A DNA stretch of 64,000 nucleotides from Melioribacter roseus (GTDB lineage Bacteria > Bacteroidota > Ignavibacteria > Ignavibacteriales > Melioribacteraceae): assembly GCA_020722085.1 (NCBI GenBank), contig DYLN01000003.1:1-64000 (forward strand), in the 5' to 3' direction. Positions 1 through 9,936 of this stretch are shown here, piece after piece. Positions within the stretch are counted from its first letter, which is position 1. Each line of letters starts with the position of its first letter. The notes under the pieces are model-generated. The model saw only the letters and a program-made list of their open reading frames with translations, made no database searches and had not been told where the DNA came from. The position numbers and the translations under genes are program-made.

Positions 1-833
1 AGCAAAATCAAAACTTATCGGTTGATCGTATAGACATAAATTAAATCCGAATCCTAAATCAACCAGATTATACTTTTCAGTTGAGCAAACACCGAAAGGT
101 ACATCCGGACAAATCCTGTCATCGGATTGTCCGAAAGGCTCATAAATTCCCGCAGCGTTTTTACTTGATACAAATTTTGAATTTATCTATAGATAATTCC
201 AACCCGGTTATTAATGCATCTGCTTGATCGTGTGCAAAAACGAAGACAGCATTTGCCGTTGCAAGAGGATGATTCGGTGCGTTGTAAAGGAAAATATAAT
301 TATTGGTTATGTTATTAAATAGAGCAGTATTCGCATTAACAGTTTCATTTTTAAAACGAAAAGACGTACTCAAATCGAGTGACGTTTCGTTCTTCAAATT
401 TGAATTCCCTATTTGAAAAGCAAAAACGCCGCCATGTTCACCGTAAACATATAGGTTAAAAAAACTCGGCGTTCTAAATCCGCAACCAATATTTCCAGTT
501 GCTGTTAATTGCTCTGTCAATATATAAGCTGCTTCAAAAGAACCGGAAACGTTAAAATAATTGCGGCTGTTGTCTCTTGTTAAAAGTGGATTTGTTGTTG
601 TTCCATAAAATAATTGATCTCTAATCCAGCCGAACGCCAAAGTTTAGAATAAGTTTATTCCTTTGCCATTCTTCAAAGAGAAATAAAGAATAATTTGTAA
701 AATGTCCGGTCGGCTGTAATGGAACTTTACCAACGTTTTCATGCTCGTAATATTTTACTTTGGCGCCAATTGCTCCGGATAAATTAAGTACATCCACATT
801 CATTTTAGCCCCAGTAGTTAACCAGATGACTTA
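1..833 (-). pseudogene. TonB-dependent outer-membrane receptor remnant (C-terminal barrel part), frameshifted and 5'-truncated; continues off left edge
   Basis: ORFs 621-803(-) and 161-640(-) are consecutive pieces of one TonB-receptor barrel (GNIGCGFRTPSFFNLYVYGEHGG...). A third frame at 1-165(-) continues with SSKNAAGIYEPFGQSDDRICPDVPFGVCSTEKYNLVDLGFGFNL. No plug domain or signal peptide upstream; in-frame stop near 833. Confidence 0.75.
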
Positions 834-950
834 AGCATTTTTTGTGTATAGACTCCATATGAAAATGACAAGCATTTATAATCCTTTTACAGTTACACAC
901 TCTGTGTCATAGCTGCTAGCAAATTGATTAATATAATTCTCAAGATTCAA

Positions 951-988
951 TGCTTGCCTCGCTTCGCAGTCGGAGCGGGCTCAACTTT
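951..988. repeat. Hairpin-containing dispersed repeat, copy 1 (TGCTTGCCTCGCTTCGCAGTCGGAGCGGG...)
   Basis: Near-identical to 2224-2261; stem CGCTTCG/CGGAGCG with CAGT loop (one T-G wobble). Confidence 0.7.
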
Positions 989-1142
989 CAGTGCTCATGT
1001 TTTTCAGTGCAATTGAACATTGAAAATTGCTTGTTGATTATTGAACATTTCGCTTATATTTTTTTGAAAAAAATTTATCCTACAAATGCGGTTAATTATT
1101 AACTTGCTGCTGTAAATAATTCCTTTTTTATTTAAGTATTCT

Positions 1143-2123
1143 ATGGCACAAATGAAAAATATTTTGGTAACCGGGGGAGCCGGTTATATCGGCAGTCACA
1201 TTGTTCACGATCTGATTGATGCAGGTTTCAATGTAACGGTATTTGATAATTTCTCAACAGGATTGGAAGAAAACATTCATCCCGCCTCAAGAGTGGTCAA
1301 AGGTGATGTGCGTAATACGTCCGATATAGAAAAAGTTTTTTCAGATAATATTGATGTGGTATTCCATTTTGCTGCATTAAAAGCTGCTGGTGAGTCAATG
1401 GATGAGCCAGCTAAATATGCCGAAAATAATATTTGCGGCACATTAAATCTGCTCAACAGGATGCTGGTTCATAAAATAAAATATTTTGTCTTTTCCTCTT
1501 CGGCGGCTGTTTACGGTGAACCGGAATATCTGCCCATAGACGAAAACCACCCGAAAAATCCAACCAACTATTACGGTTACACAAAACTTTCCATCGAGCA
1601 AAACCTTGAATGGTTCAGTAGATTAAAAGGAATTAAATATGCTGCACTCAGATATTTCAATGCAACTGGTTACGATGTTAAGGGAAGAATAAAAGGGAAA
1701 GAAAAAAATGTAGCTAATCTTTCTCCCATAGTAATGGAAACTGCTGCGGGCATCAGAAAGCAAATGGAGGTATACGGAAATGATTACGACACTTCTGACG
1801 GTACATGCATACGGGACTACATCCATGTAAATGACCTTGCATCGGCGCACATTCTTGCAATGAATTATTTGATTGAAAAGGATGAGAATCTTGTTGTTAA
1901 TCTTGGTACAGGTTACGGCAGTTCTGTACTTGAAGTTATCCGAGCCGCTGAAAAAGTAACGAACAAAAAGATAAATTACACAATAGCTGCAAGAAGAAAA
2001 GGTGACCCCAAAGAACTTGTTGCAGGCTGTAAATTGGCTAATAAGTTATTGGGATGGGAAGCGAAACACTCCGATCTGGAAACTATTTTTAGTTCGATGA
2101 AAGGGGTGTATGGTATTGAGTAA
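1143..2123 (+). CDS. galE: UDP-glucose 4-epimerase
   Basis: N-terminal GGAGYIGSH Rossmann motif, FSSSAAVYGEP, YYGYTK catalytic YxxxK, RYFNATGYD. Confidence 0.93.
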   Translation: MAQMKNILVTGGAGYIGSHIVHDLIDAGFNVTVFDNFSTGLEENIHPASRVVKGDVRNTSDIEKVFSDNIDVVFHFAALKAAGESMDEPAKYAENNICGTLNLLNRMLVHKIKYFVFSSSAAVYGEPEYLPIDENHPKNPTNYYGYTKLSIEQNLEWFSRLKGIKYAALRYFNATGYDVKGRIKGKEKNVANLSPIVMETAAGIRKQMEVYGNDYDTSDGTCIRDYIHVNDLASAHILAMNYLIEKDENLVVNLGTGYGSSVLEVIRAAEKVTNKKINYTIAARRKGDPKELVAGCKLANKLLGWEAKHSDLETIFSSMKGVYGIE

Positions 2124-2223
2124 TCGCATAGCACATCCATTCTTGTTAAAAGTAACTTTGCTCGCAGAGTCAGGCGACTAAACTTTCCACTCTCAACTTT
2201 CAATCATCCTGGCAGTTGAACAT

Positions 2224-2261
2224 TGCTTGCCTCGCTTCGCAGTCGAAGCGGGTACAACTCT
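2224..2261. repeat. Hairpin-containing dispersed repeat, copy 2
   Basis: Perfect 7-bp stem CGCTTCG-CAGT-CGAAGCG (2233-2250); matches copy at 951-988. Confidence 0.7.
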
Positions 2262-2475
2262 CAATTTTCAACTCATTACTTTCTACTCACAACCCTCAAC
2301 TTTCTAAAAATCGACTCACCTATCATAATTGAGCCATTTGCAGAAGGAACAAATGTCCTTTATTATTGTAATAATTTCCATGTTGAATTAGCTGAAGATA
2401 ATTAATCTAATTGCTTATTTTATGATGTCTAATTCATGACGAGAACCAAATTTATTAACAACGAAGAAATAACCC

Positions 2476-5400
2476 ATGAAAAAATATTTTTTTGCAGTAT
2501 CGATTTTTGTATCTGTCCTTTTCGTTCCCATCGAATCTTTTCCTCAATATTTTGGGCGTAATAAAGTCAACTACGAAACACCAGATTTCAAAATCATAAA
2601 AACAAAACACTTCGATATTTATTATTATGATGAAGAAAAAGAAGCAGCCGTATATGCGGCACGGATGGCTGAAAGATGGTATGAACGTCATTCGAAATTG
2701 ACCGGTGATACGTTAAAAGGAAGACAGCCGCTGATTTTGTATTCGAGCTTCCCGATGTTCAGTGTTACCAACGTTTTGGGAGGCGAAAGTATTGGAATGG
2801 GCACCGGCGGCGTTACCGAACCGACGTTAAGAAGAATTGTAATGCCTTTTGCAGGTCCGTTAAAGGAAACCGACCATGTGTTGGGACACGAACTTGTACA
2901 CGCTTTTCAATTCGACATTGCTGCTAAAGCCGACAGCAGTGCACGCACCGGATTAAATAATATCAATCGTTTGCCGCTCTGGTTTATTGAAGGTATGGCT
3001 GAATATTTTTCCATTGGACCGGTGGACCCTTTTACTGCAATGTGGATGAGAGATGCGGTTCAGGATACTATTCCGACAATTGATGATTTATCAAATCCTA
3101 AATTTTTCCCTTACCGCTACGGCGAAGCGCTGCTCTCTTATATCGGCGGAAAGTACGGCGATGATAAACTTGTTGATATCCTGAAAGTAGCGGTTAGAAA
3201 AGGAGATCTTAATTTGGCAATTGATACAGTGCTTTCTACAAAAGTCGATACTCTTTCAAAACAATGGCAGCAGGCAATGCGGGATAATTTTAGCTCGTTG
3301 AAAAAAATGACCGACTCCGCTTCGGCTTACGGACCGGAATTAATCAGTGGAAAAAATTACGGGGAAGACTTAAACATCTCTCCAGTTATTAGTCCGGATG
3401 GTAAATATGTTTTATTTTTTTCCTCAAGGGATCTTTTCTCAATAGATCTTTTTCTTGCAGATGCACAGACAGGAGAAATAAAGAAGACAGTCTTAAGAAC
3501 AGTGTTGAATACTCATCTTGAAAATCTTGAATTCATAAATTCAGCCGGTGCCTGGGATCCATTGGGAGAAAAATTTGTGTTCAGTTCGGTGGTTGACAGC
3601 AGACCGGTTTTATCTATCTTAAATGTGAAAACAGGTGAAGTCGAAAAAGAAATAAAATTCAAAGAGCTTGGAGAAATATTTTCTCCTTCATGGTCACCCG
3701 ATGGAAACGAAATTGTATTCTCGGCTTTGAGCGGAGGATTTACCGATTTATTTATTTATAACTTAACAGACGGTAGGATAAAAAGAATTACTGATGATCC
3801 CTATGCCGATTTGCAGCCGGCATGGTCGCCTGACGGCAGCAAAATAGTTTTTTCTACCGACAGATTTTCAACGAATTTACAAAATATTACTTACGGCAAT
3901 TATGAACTCGCACTTTATAACACTAAGACAGGTAAAATCTCCGAATTAAGTACGTTTAACAAAGGGAAAAATATAAATCCGCAATGGTCATCGGACAGCA
4001 AGCATATTTTCTTTGTCTCAGATGCCGACGGTATTTCGAATATCTATCGTTATGACCTCGGTAAAAAAAATGTAGAAAAAATTACATCCTTGTTTACTGG
4101 TGTTAGCGGAATTACAAGTTTGAGTCCTGCAATATCAACCGCATCTAAAGCAGATAAATTAGTTTACAGTGTGTACGAAAAAGGTAAATATAAAATTTAT
4201 TCGATCGATCCGGATAAAATGTTTAAAAATATTCCGATGAAAGAAAATTATAATTCGGCTTTTGTGCAGACACTCCCGCCAGTGGACAGAGAAAGTAATG
4301 TTCTGGTTGATGGTCTGAAAAATATTAACATCAGCGAGAGTGATACTTCTTCGTATAAATATACTGACTACGATGCTTCTTTTCATCTTGTTGGATTTGC
4401 ACAGCCTTCCGCCGGTGTCGGAATAGATAGATTCGGAACTTACGTTGGCGGCGGTATAGCTTTGTACTGGAGTGATATTTTGGGCAACCGTAATTTAGCA
4501 ACTGCATTTCAGCTTCAGGTAGGAGGCGGGTTTACTAATATAGGCGGTCTGCTGAGTTATGTTAATACGGCACATAGAATAAATTGGGGAGCAGCCATTC
4601 AGCAAATTCCATACTTTAACAGCGGCTATATTGCTGGCTACGATACGGTGAATAACCAGCTTGCGTATGTTGAACAAGACTACACCTTTAAACAGACTAA
4701 TAGATCGGTCAACGGAATGGTGATGTATCCTTTCAGCGAAACATTCCGTGCGGAGTTTGGAGCCGGTTTTACAAATGTTAGTTTTACCAATAAAGTGAGA
4801 ACAATAGCAATATCGTTGAACACGGGAAACATTTTACGCGATGATATGCATGATCTTCCAAATGAGTCTGACATTAACTTAGGACAAATTGATGCGGCTT
4901 TGGTTTATGATAACAGCATGTTCGGCGCTACAAGTCCAATACTTGGCTCAAGATGGAGAGTCGAAATCACACCTTCTTTCGGCACTTTATCTTTTACCAA
5001 TCTGCTGCTGGATTACAGACAATATTTTATGCCGGTTCGCCCTTTCACATTAGCATTTAGAATTTTACATGCAGGCAGATACGGTTCTGATGCAAGCAAT
5101 TACCGGCTGCTTCCTTATTATTTGGGGTATCCCGGATTGGTACGCGGCTATGATTACAATTCTTTCAGCAATTCCGAATATGCTGCAGAATTATATTCGC
5201 CCGATCCGCTTCTCGATAGACTTCAGGGAAGCAAAATTCTGGTTGCAAATTTTGAACTGCGTTTCCCGCTTCTCGGCTTATTTGGAGTTGGAGAAGGTTA
5301 TTATGGATTTTTCCCGATTGAATTTGGAGGATTCTATGACGCCGGTTTAGCATGGGACAACGGGATGAAGCTTGCTTTATCCGGTCCGGGAAGAAAACCT

Positions 5401-5532
5401 GTGAGAAGTGTTGGGTTAACATTACGTGTTAACCTGCTCGGCTATGCTATAGGTGAAGTTGACTATGTTAAACCGCTTGATAGAATAGATAAAAGCTGGG
5501 TATGGCAGTTTAATATTGCTCCGGGGTTCTAA
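2476..5532 (+). CDS. Zincin (HExxH) + TolB/PD40-like beta-propeller + C-terminal outer-membrane beta-barrel protein
   Basis: HELVH (2887-2901) with EGMAEY downstream (peptidase MA-like), repeated SWSPDGNEIVFS / AWSPDGSKIVFST propeller motifs, C-terminal barrel-like region with BamA/D15-like RGYDYNSFSNSEYAAEL and terminal F. Confidence 0.8.
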   Translation: MKKYFFAVSIFVSVLFVPIESFPQYFGRNKVNYETPDFKIIKTKHFDIYYYDEEKEAAVYAARMAERWYERHSKLTGDTLKGRQPLILYSSFPMFSVTNVLGGESIGMGTGGVTEPTLRRIVMPFAGPLKETDHVLGHELVHAFQFDIAAKADSSARTGLNNINRLPLWFIEGMAEYFSIGPVDPFTAMWMRDAVQDTIPTIDDLSNPKFFPYRYGEALLSYIGGKYGDDKLVDILKVAVRKGDLNLAIDTVLSTKVDTLSKQWQQAMRDNFSSLKKMTDSASAYGPELISGKNYGEDLNISPVISPDGKYVLFFSSRDLFSIDLFLADAQTGEIKKTVLRTVLNTHLENLEFINSAGAWDPLGEKFVFSSVVDSRPVLSILNVKTGEVEKEIKFKELGEIFSPSWSPDGNEIVFSALSGGFTDLFIYNLTDGRIKRITDDPYADLQPAWSPDGSKIVFSTDRFSTNLQNITYGNYELALYNTKTGKISELSTFNKGKNINPQWSSDSKHIFFVSDADGISNIYRYDLGKKNVEKITSLFTGVSGITSLSPAISTASKADKLVYSVYEKGKYKIYSIDPDKMFKNIPMKENYNSAFVQTLPPVDRESNVLVDGLKNINISESDTSSYKYTDYDASFHLVGFAQPSAGVGIDRFGTYVGGGIALYWSDILGNRNLATAFQLQVGGGFTNIGGLLSYVNTAHRINWGAAIQQIPYFNSGYIAGYDTVNNQLAYVEQDYTFKQTNRSVNGMVMYPFSETFRAEFGAGFTNVSFTNKVRTIAISLNTGNILRDDMHDLPNESDINLGQIDAALVYDNSMFGATSPILGSRWRVEITPSFGTLSFTNLLLDYRQYFMPVRPFTLAFRILHAGRYGSDASNYRLLPYYLGYPGLVRGYDYNSFSNSEYAAELYSPDPLLDRLQGSKILVANFELRFPLLGLFGVGEGYYGFFPIEFGGFYDAGLAWDNGMKLALSGPGRKPVRSVGLTLRVNLLGYAIGEVDYVKPLDRIDKSWVWQFNIAPGF

Positions 5533-5890
5533 AGACGCAGATACATAATTGTGTGCATGACTGCATCGATGCATGAGAAAAGATGCATGGATTTATCGAT
5601 GGTAGAATTAGTACAAATAGACCTCCGTCAACTGAACATTGTCCTTTGATCTTTGTGCTTTTGTATCAATGATAATCAGTTATAGTCATTTGCTTCACGT
5701 CATTAGGTCATTTATTGTAAGGTAATAGTCTGTTAGCTCATCCATCAAATATCAACTATCATACGTCTTCCATCTAACAGATTTCAATTTCCATCTTCCT
5801 CCCATCTTTTATAAATTAGTAATAAGAGTAAATATCTTTTTCGGAATTTAGTTGATCAATTTTGCAAAGCTGCTAAAGATTTTTAATTGA

Positions 5891-7417
5891 TTGGAATTCT
5901 ATTACATTATGAATAAACCTCAAGATTTAATCTTGGTGATTTTTGGTGCTTCGGGTGATCTCACCGAAAGGAAACTGGTCCCTGCCGTCTATGAGTTGTT
6001 TAAAAGAAACTTGCTGCCGGATAAATTTGCAGTTGTTGGTGTAAGTCGGACTAATTTTACAGATGAAGCTTTCCGTGCTAAATTAAAGAATGCAGTTGAA
6101 AAGCAAGGCGACGGAGAAAAAATTGGAGAATTTCTGAAGCTGCTTCATTATATAAAAATTGATACTGCCGCTGAAAGCGAATATTCTAAAGTGAAAGAAA
6201 GATTAAATGAATTAAAAAATGAAATGTCAATCGGAGCAAACTACATTTTCTATTTGTCAACACCCCCCAAATTTTACGGCATAATTCCAAAATATCTTGC
6301 TGATTTAGGGCTTAACTCGCAGTCAGATGGATTTAAGAGAATTATAATCGAAAAACCTTTCGGATATGATTTAGAATCGGCAAAGCAATTAAATAAAACT
6401 TTATCACAAGATTATGAGGAAGATCAATTATACAGAATCGACCATTATCTTGGCAAAGAGACAGTACAAAATGTTTTGGTAACAAGATTTTCAAACGGCA
6501 TTTTTGAACCGCTGTGGAACCGCAATTACATACATCACGTTGAAATAACAGCAGCGGAAGAGATTGGCGTTGAAAACCGCGGCGGATATTATGACGAGTC
6601 GGGCGCTCTTAGAGATATGCTGCAGAATCACCTTTTACAGTTAGTCGGTTTGGTTGCAATGGAACCTCCGGCATCTCTCGATTCCGAGTCGTTAAGAAAT
6701 GAAGCATTAAAGGTTTTCCGTTCACTGCGACCCATCAAACCTGAAGAGGTAAACAAATATTCAATTAGAGGACAATATATTGCATCGAAGATAAAAGGAG
6801 AATTGGTCAAGGGTTACAGGGAAGAAAAAGGAGTTAATTTTGAGAGCAGAACCGAGACTTATGTTGCTCTGAAATTTTACATTGATAACTGGCGCTGGGG
6901 CGGAGTCCCGTTTTATATTCGAACAGGAAAAAGACTGCCTACGCATGTCACGGAAATTGTAATTCATTTTAAGCCTACGCCGCATTATTTATTTAGTATA
7001 AGCGGACAATCGGATACCTGCAACCAGCTTATTATTAGAATTCAACCCGACGAAGGGATACTGCTGAAATTCGGGATGAAAGTACCGGGACAAGGATTTA
7101 ACGTTCAGACAGTTAACATGGATTTTCACTATGCTGATTTGGCAAACGTATCTTTACCTTCGGCTTACGAGCGGCTTCTGTATGATTGCATGATGGGCGA
7201 TTCAACCCTTTTTACACGCGGCGATGCTGTTGAAACTCTTTGGAAATTTTTGAGACCGATCCAGATTGCCTGGGCAGATGATTCTAAAATTCCGATTTAT
7301 GGTTATCCGGCGGGCACGTGGGGTCCGGAAACCGCAGATAGTTTGATCGAACAAAATATGAAATGGCACTACCCATGTAAAAATCTTACTAATGACGGAA
7401 ATTACTGTGAGTTGTGA
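5891..7417 (+). CDS. zwf: Glucose-6-phosphate 1-dehydrogenase (start probably ATG 5909)
   Basis: IFGASGDLTERKLVPA, RIDHYLGKETVQN, long G6PDH C-terminal domain with RTGKRL. Confidence 0.96.
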   Translation: MEFYYIMNKPQDLILVIFGASGDLTERKLVPAVYELFKRNLLPDKFAVVGVSRTNFTDEAFRAKLKNAVEKQGDGEKIGEFLKLLHYIKIDTAAESEYSKVKERLNELKNEMSIGANYIFYLSTPPKFYGIIPKYLADLGLNSQSDGFKRIIIEKPFGYDLESAKQLNKTLSQDYEEDQLYRIDHYLGKETVQNVLVTRFSNGIFEPLWNRNYIHHVEITAAEEIGVENRGGYYDESGALRDMLQNHLLQLVGLVAMEPPASLDSESLRNEALKVFRSLRPIKPEEVNKYSIRGQYIASKIKGELVKGYREEKGVNFESRTETYVALKFYIDNWRWGGVPFYIRTGKRLPTHVTEIVIHFKPTPHYLFSISGQSDTCNQLIIRIQPDEGILLKFGMKVPGQGFNVQTVNMDFHYADLANVSLPSAYERLLYDCMMGDSTLFTRGDAVETLWKFLRPIQIAWADDSKIPIYGYPAGTWGPETADSLIEQNMKWHYPCKNLTNDGNYCEL

Positions 7418-7420
7418 AAA

Positions 7421-8149
7421 ATGAATTACGAAATAAAGATTTTCAAAAATGCGAAGTTATTGGCTGAACAGCTTGCAAAAGATTTTCAGTCCCTTTCACA
7501 AAAATTTATCTCATATAAAGGGAATTTTAACGTAGCACTTTCAGGAGGGAATACACCCAAATTGTTTTTTCGGGAGTTAGCTGAAAATTACAGAAATAAA
7601 ATTGAATGGAGTAAAATAAATTTTTTTTGGTCTGACGAGCGGTGCGTTCCGCCTGAAGATAAAGAAAGCAACTACGGAATGGCTAAAATAGAACTGCTTG
7701 ATAAGGTCCCCGTTAGTAAAAAAAATATTTTTAGGGTTCATGGCGAGGGAAATCCTCAGATTGAATCGGAAAAATATTCTTCTGCCATTCAAAAAATATT
7801 ACCAAACGATAACGGCAAACCTATATTTGATTTAATAATACTCGGTGTGGGAGAAGACGGGCACACAGCATCAATTTTTCCTCAGAATATTGAACTGATA
7901 AATTCAGATAAATTATGTGAAGTTTCTGAACATCCAGTAACAAAACAAAAGCGAATTACATTAACTGGTAAAGTGTTAAACAGCGCACGATTTATTTTTA
8001 TTGCTGCCACAGGAGAAACAAAAGCTAAAAAGCTTAAAGAAGTTTTTAACGAGAGAAAAAATAATGCAAGTATCCCTGTGAAGTTTATTAAGAATGAATC
8101 CGGCAAACTTTACTGGTATCTTGACAGAGAAGCCGCAAAGTATTTATAA
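7421..8149 (+). CDS. pgl: 6-phosphogluconolactonase
   Basis: NVALSGGNTPKLFFREL, FFWSDERCVPPEDKESNYGMA, LGVGEDGHTASIFP; directly follows zwf. Confidence 0.95.
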   Translation: MNYEIKIFKNAKLLAEQLAKDFQSLSQKFISYKGNFNVALSGGNTPKLFFRELAENYRNKIEWSKINFFWSDERCVPPEDKESNYGMAKIELLDKVPVSKKNIFRVHGEGNPQIESEKYSSAIQKILPNDNGKPIFDLIILGVGEDGHTASIFPQNIELINSDKLCEVSEHPVTKQKRITLTGKVLNSARFIFIAATGETKAKKLKEVFNERKNNASIPVKFIKNESGKLYWYLDREAAKYL

Positions 8150-8167
8150 ATAAAAAAAGGGAAATTT

Positions 8168-9925
8168 ATGCCCGCAAAAACAAGTATTGAAACCGATATA
8201 ATGAAAATTGAACTGCACGGTTATTACGAAAATGTAGCAAGCAGAATCGATTTATTAAAGTCGGAAGATATTATTAAAAGAATTTTAACGAATGATTACA
8301 CGATTTGGAGCAATAAACCGGAAGAAATTTCTGACAGACTAGGCTGGCTCGATTCGCCCGAAAAAAGTATGTCCGAAGTCCATTCACTAAATAACTTTGC
8401 AACAGAAATAATAAACAATGGTTTTACCCACGCTTTATTAATGGGAATGGGCGGCTCGAGTCTTGCACCGGAAGTATTCAGCAAATCGTTTGGAACAAAG
8501 AAAGGATATCTTCAATTATTTGTTTTGGACTCAACTCATCCTGAAGCAGTTCTTAGATTTGAAAAAGAATTAGATCCGGGGAAAACACTTTACATTGTGT
8601 CGACTAAATCCGGCGGAACAATTGAAACTATTTCTTTTATGAAATACTTTTTTACAGCCGCTGCCAAAAAATTGGGAACCTCGGCGGCTGCAAAACATTT
8701 TATTGCTATCACCGACCCCGGCAGCGGTCTGGAAGAAACTGCAAAGCAGTTAAATTTCAGAAAAATATTCTTGAACGATCCCAACATCGGCGGCAGATAT
8801 TCGGCACTTTCGCTGTTTGGGATCGTACCTGCAGTGTTAACCGGTGTTGATCTCCGAAAACTTTTAAATACCGCCTTGAACGGAGTGAACAATTTTTCCG
8901 ATGATAAAAATGTATACCTTAATAATGCTGCAGTGTTGGGCTCTGCTGTTGGAGAACTGGCTTTGCATGGAAGGGATAAACTGACATTTATTCTTTCGAA
9001 AGAAGTAGAGTCATTCGGATCGTGGATTGAACAGTTGATTGCCGAAAGCATGGGGAAATCCGGCAAAGGAATTTTACCTGTTGAATGTGAAACCGTTCTT
9101 GCTCCTTCCGATTACGCGAACGATAGAGTGTTTGTTCAGATAAAATTGTCCGAAAGGACTTCTTCGGAGAAGAAAGACAATTCAAAAGAAAGAGGACTGA
9201 AACTGCTTGAAGAAAATGGGAACCCTGTAATAAAAATTGAATTGAATAATATTTATGACTTGGGTGAACAATTTTTTATGTGGGAAGCGGCAACGGCAAT
9301 AATGGGATGGGTAATCGGTGTTCATCCTTTTAATCAGCCGAATGTAGAAGCTGCAAAAGTTTCTGCCCGTCAAATGATGAAACAATACGAAGAAAACGGC
9401 GAGCTCCCGCAGCTAAAACTTTCCACGAAAGAAAAAGGCATAGAGGTTTTTGCTGACAAAGAATATCCTTCCTTAAAGCATGCAGTGAATGATTTTTTCA
9501 AAAAATTTAACGAAGGGGGAAATGCCGGTTCGCCGAGAAGTTATATTGCAATTCATGCATATTTGAATCAAACAGAAGAATTGAATACAGCACTGCAAAA
9601 TCTTAGGACAAAGCTTCAGAAGAAATTCAAATCCGCCGTGACTGTAGGTTACGGTCCGCGCTTTCTACATTCTACCGGTCAATTGCACAAAGGGGACGCC
9701 GGGAAAGGTTTATTTATTCAATTTACGGATTCGATTAACCGTGACGCTGCTGTACCCGAAAAAACCGGTTACGATAAAACTTCATTTACATTTGGAATTT
9801 TGATTTCGGCTCAGTCGCTTGGAGACAGGCAGGCTTTGTTAGATAATGAAAGAAACGTTCTTAAAATTAATTTTAATGGAGATATTATCGCTGGCTTGAA
9901 TAAATTAACTTCTTCAATTGGTTGA
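8168..9925 (+). CDS. pgi: Glucose-6-phosphate isomerase of the type found as the PGI half of Tal-Pgi fusions
   Basis: LLMGMGGSSLAPEVF, STKSGGTIET, GVHPFNQPNVEAAK, VGYGPRFLHSTGQLHKG. Confidence 0.88.
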   Translation: MPAKTSIETDIMKIELHGYYENVASRIDLLKSEDIIKRILTNDYTIWSNKPEEISDRLGWLDSPEKSMSEVHSLNNFATEIINNGFTHALLMGMGGSSLAPEVFSKSFGTKKGYLQLFVLDSTHPEAVLRFEKELDPGKTLYIVSTKSGGTIETISFMKYFFTAAAKKLGTSAAAKHFIAITDPGSGLEETAKQLNFRKIFLNDPNIGGRYSALSLFGIVPAVLTGVDLRKLLNTALNGVNNFSDDKNVYLNNAAVLGSAVGELALHGRDKLTFILSKEVESFGSWIEQLIAESMGKSGKGILPVECETVLAPSDYANDRVFVQIKLSERTSSEKKDNSKERGLKLLEENGNPVIKIELNNIYDLGEQFFMWEAATAIMGWVIGVHPFNQPNVEAAKVSARQMMKQYEENGELPQLKLSTKEKGIEVFADKEYPSLKHAVNDFFKKFNEGGNAGSPRSYIAIHAYLNQTEELNTALQNLRTKLQKKFKSAVTVGYGPRFLHSTGQLHKGDAGKGLFIQFTDSINRDAAVPEKTGYDKTSFTFGILISAQSLGDRQALLDNERNVLKINFNGDIIAGLNKLTSSIG

Positions 9926-9936
9926 TAAAACAAATA

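Noticed and set aside
161-803. Programmed frameshifting in the TonB-receptor ORFs
   Set aside because: More than one frameshift, no slippery site noticed and the 5' half is missing; decay or sequence error is simpler.
2223-2405. 60-aa ORF downstream of galE
   Set aside because: Begins inside the hairpin repeat and reads repeat-derived sequence.
8590-9066. 158-aa antisense ORF opposite pgi
   Set aside because: Shadow ORF of a strongly conserved sense gene; no recognisable family.
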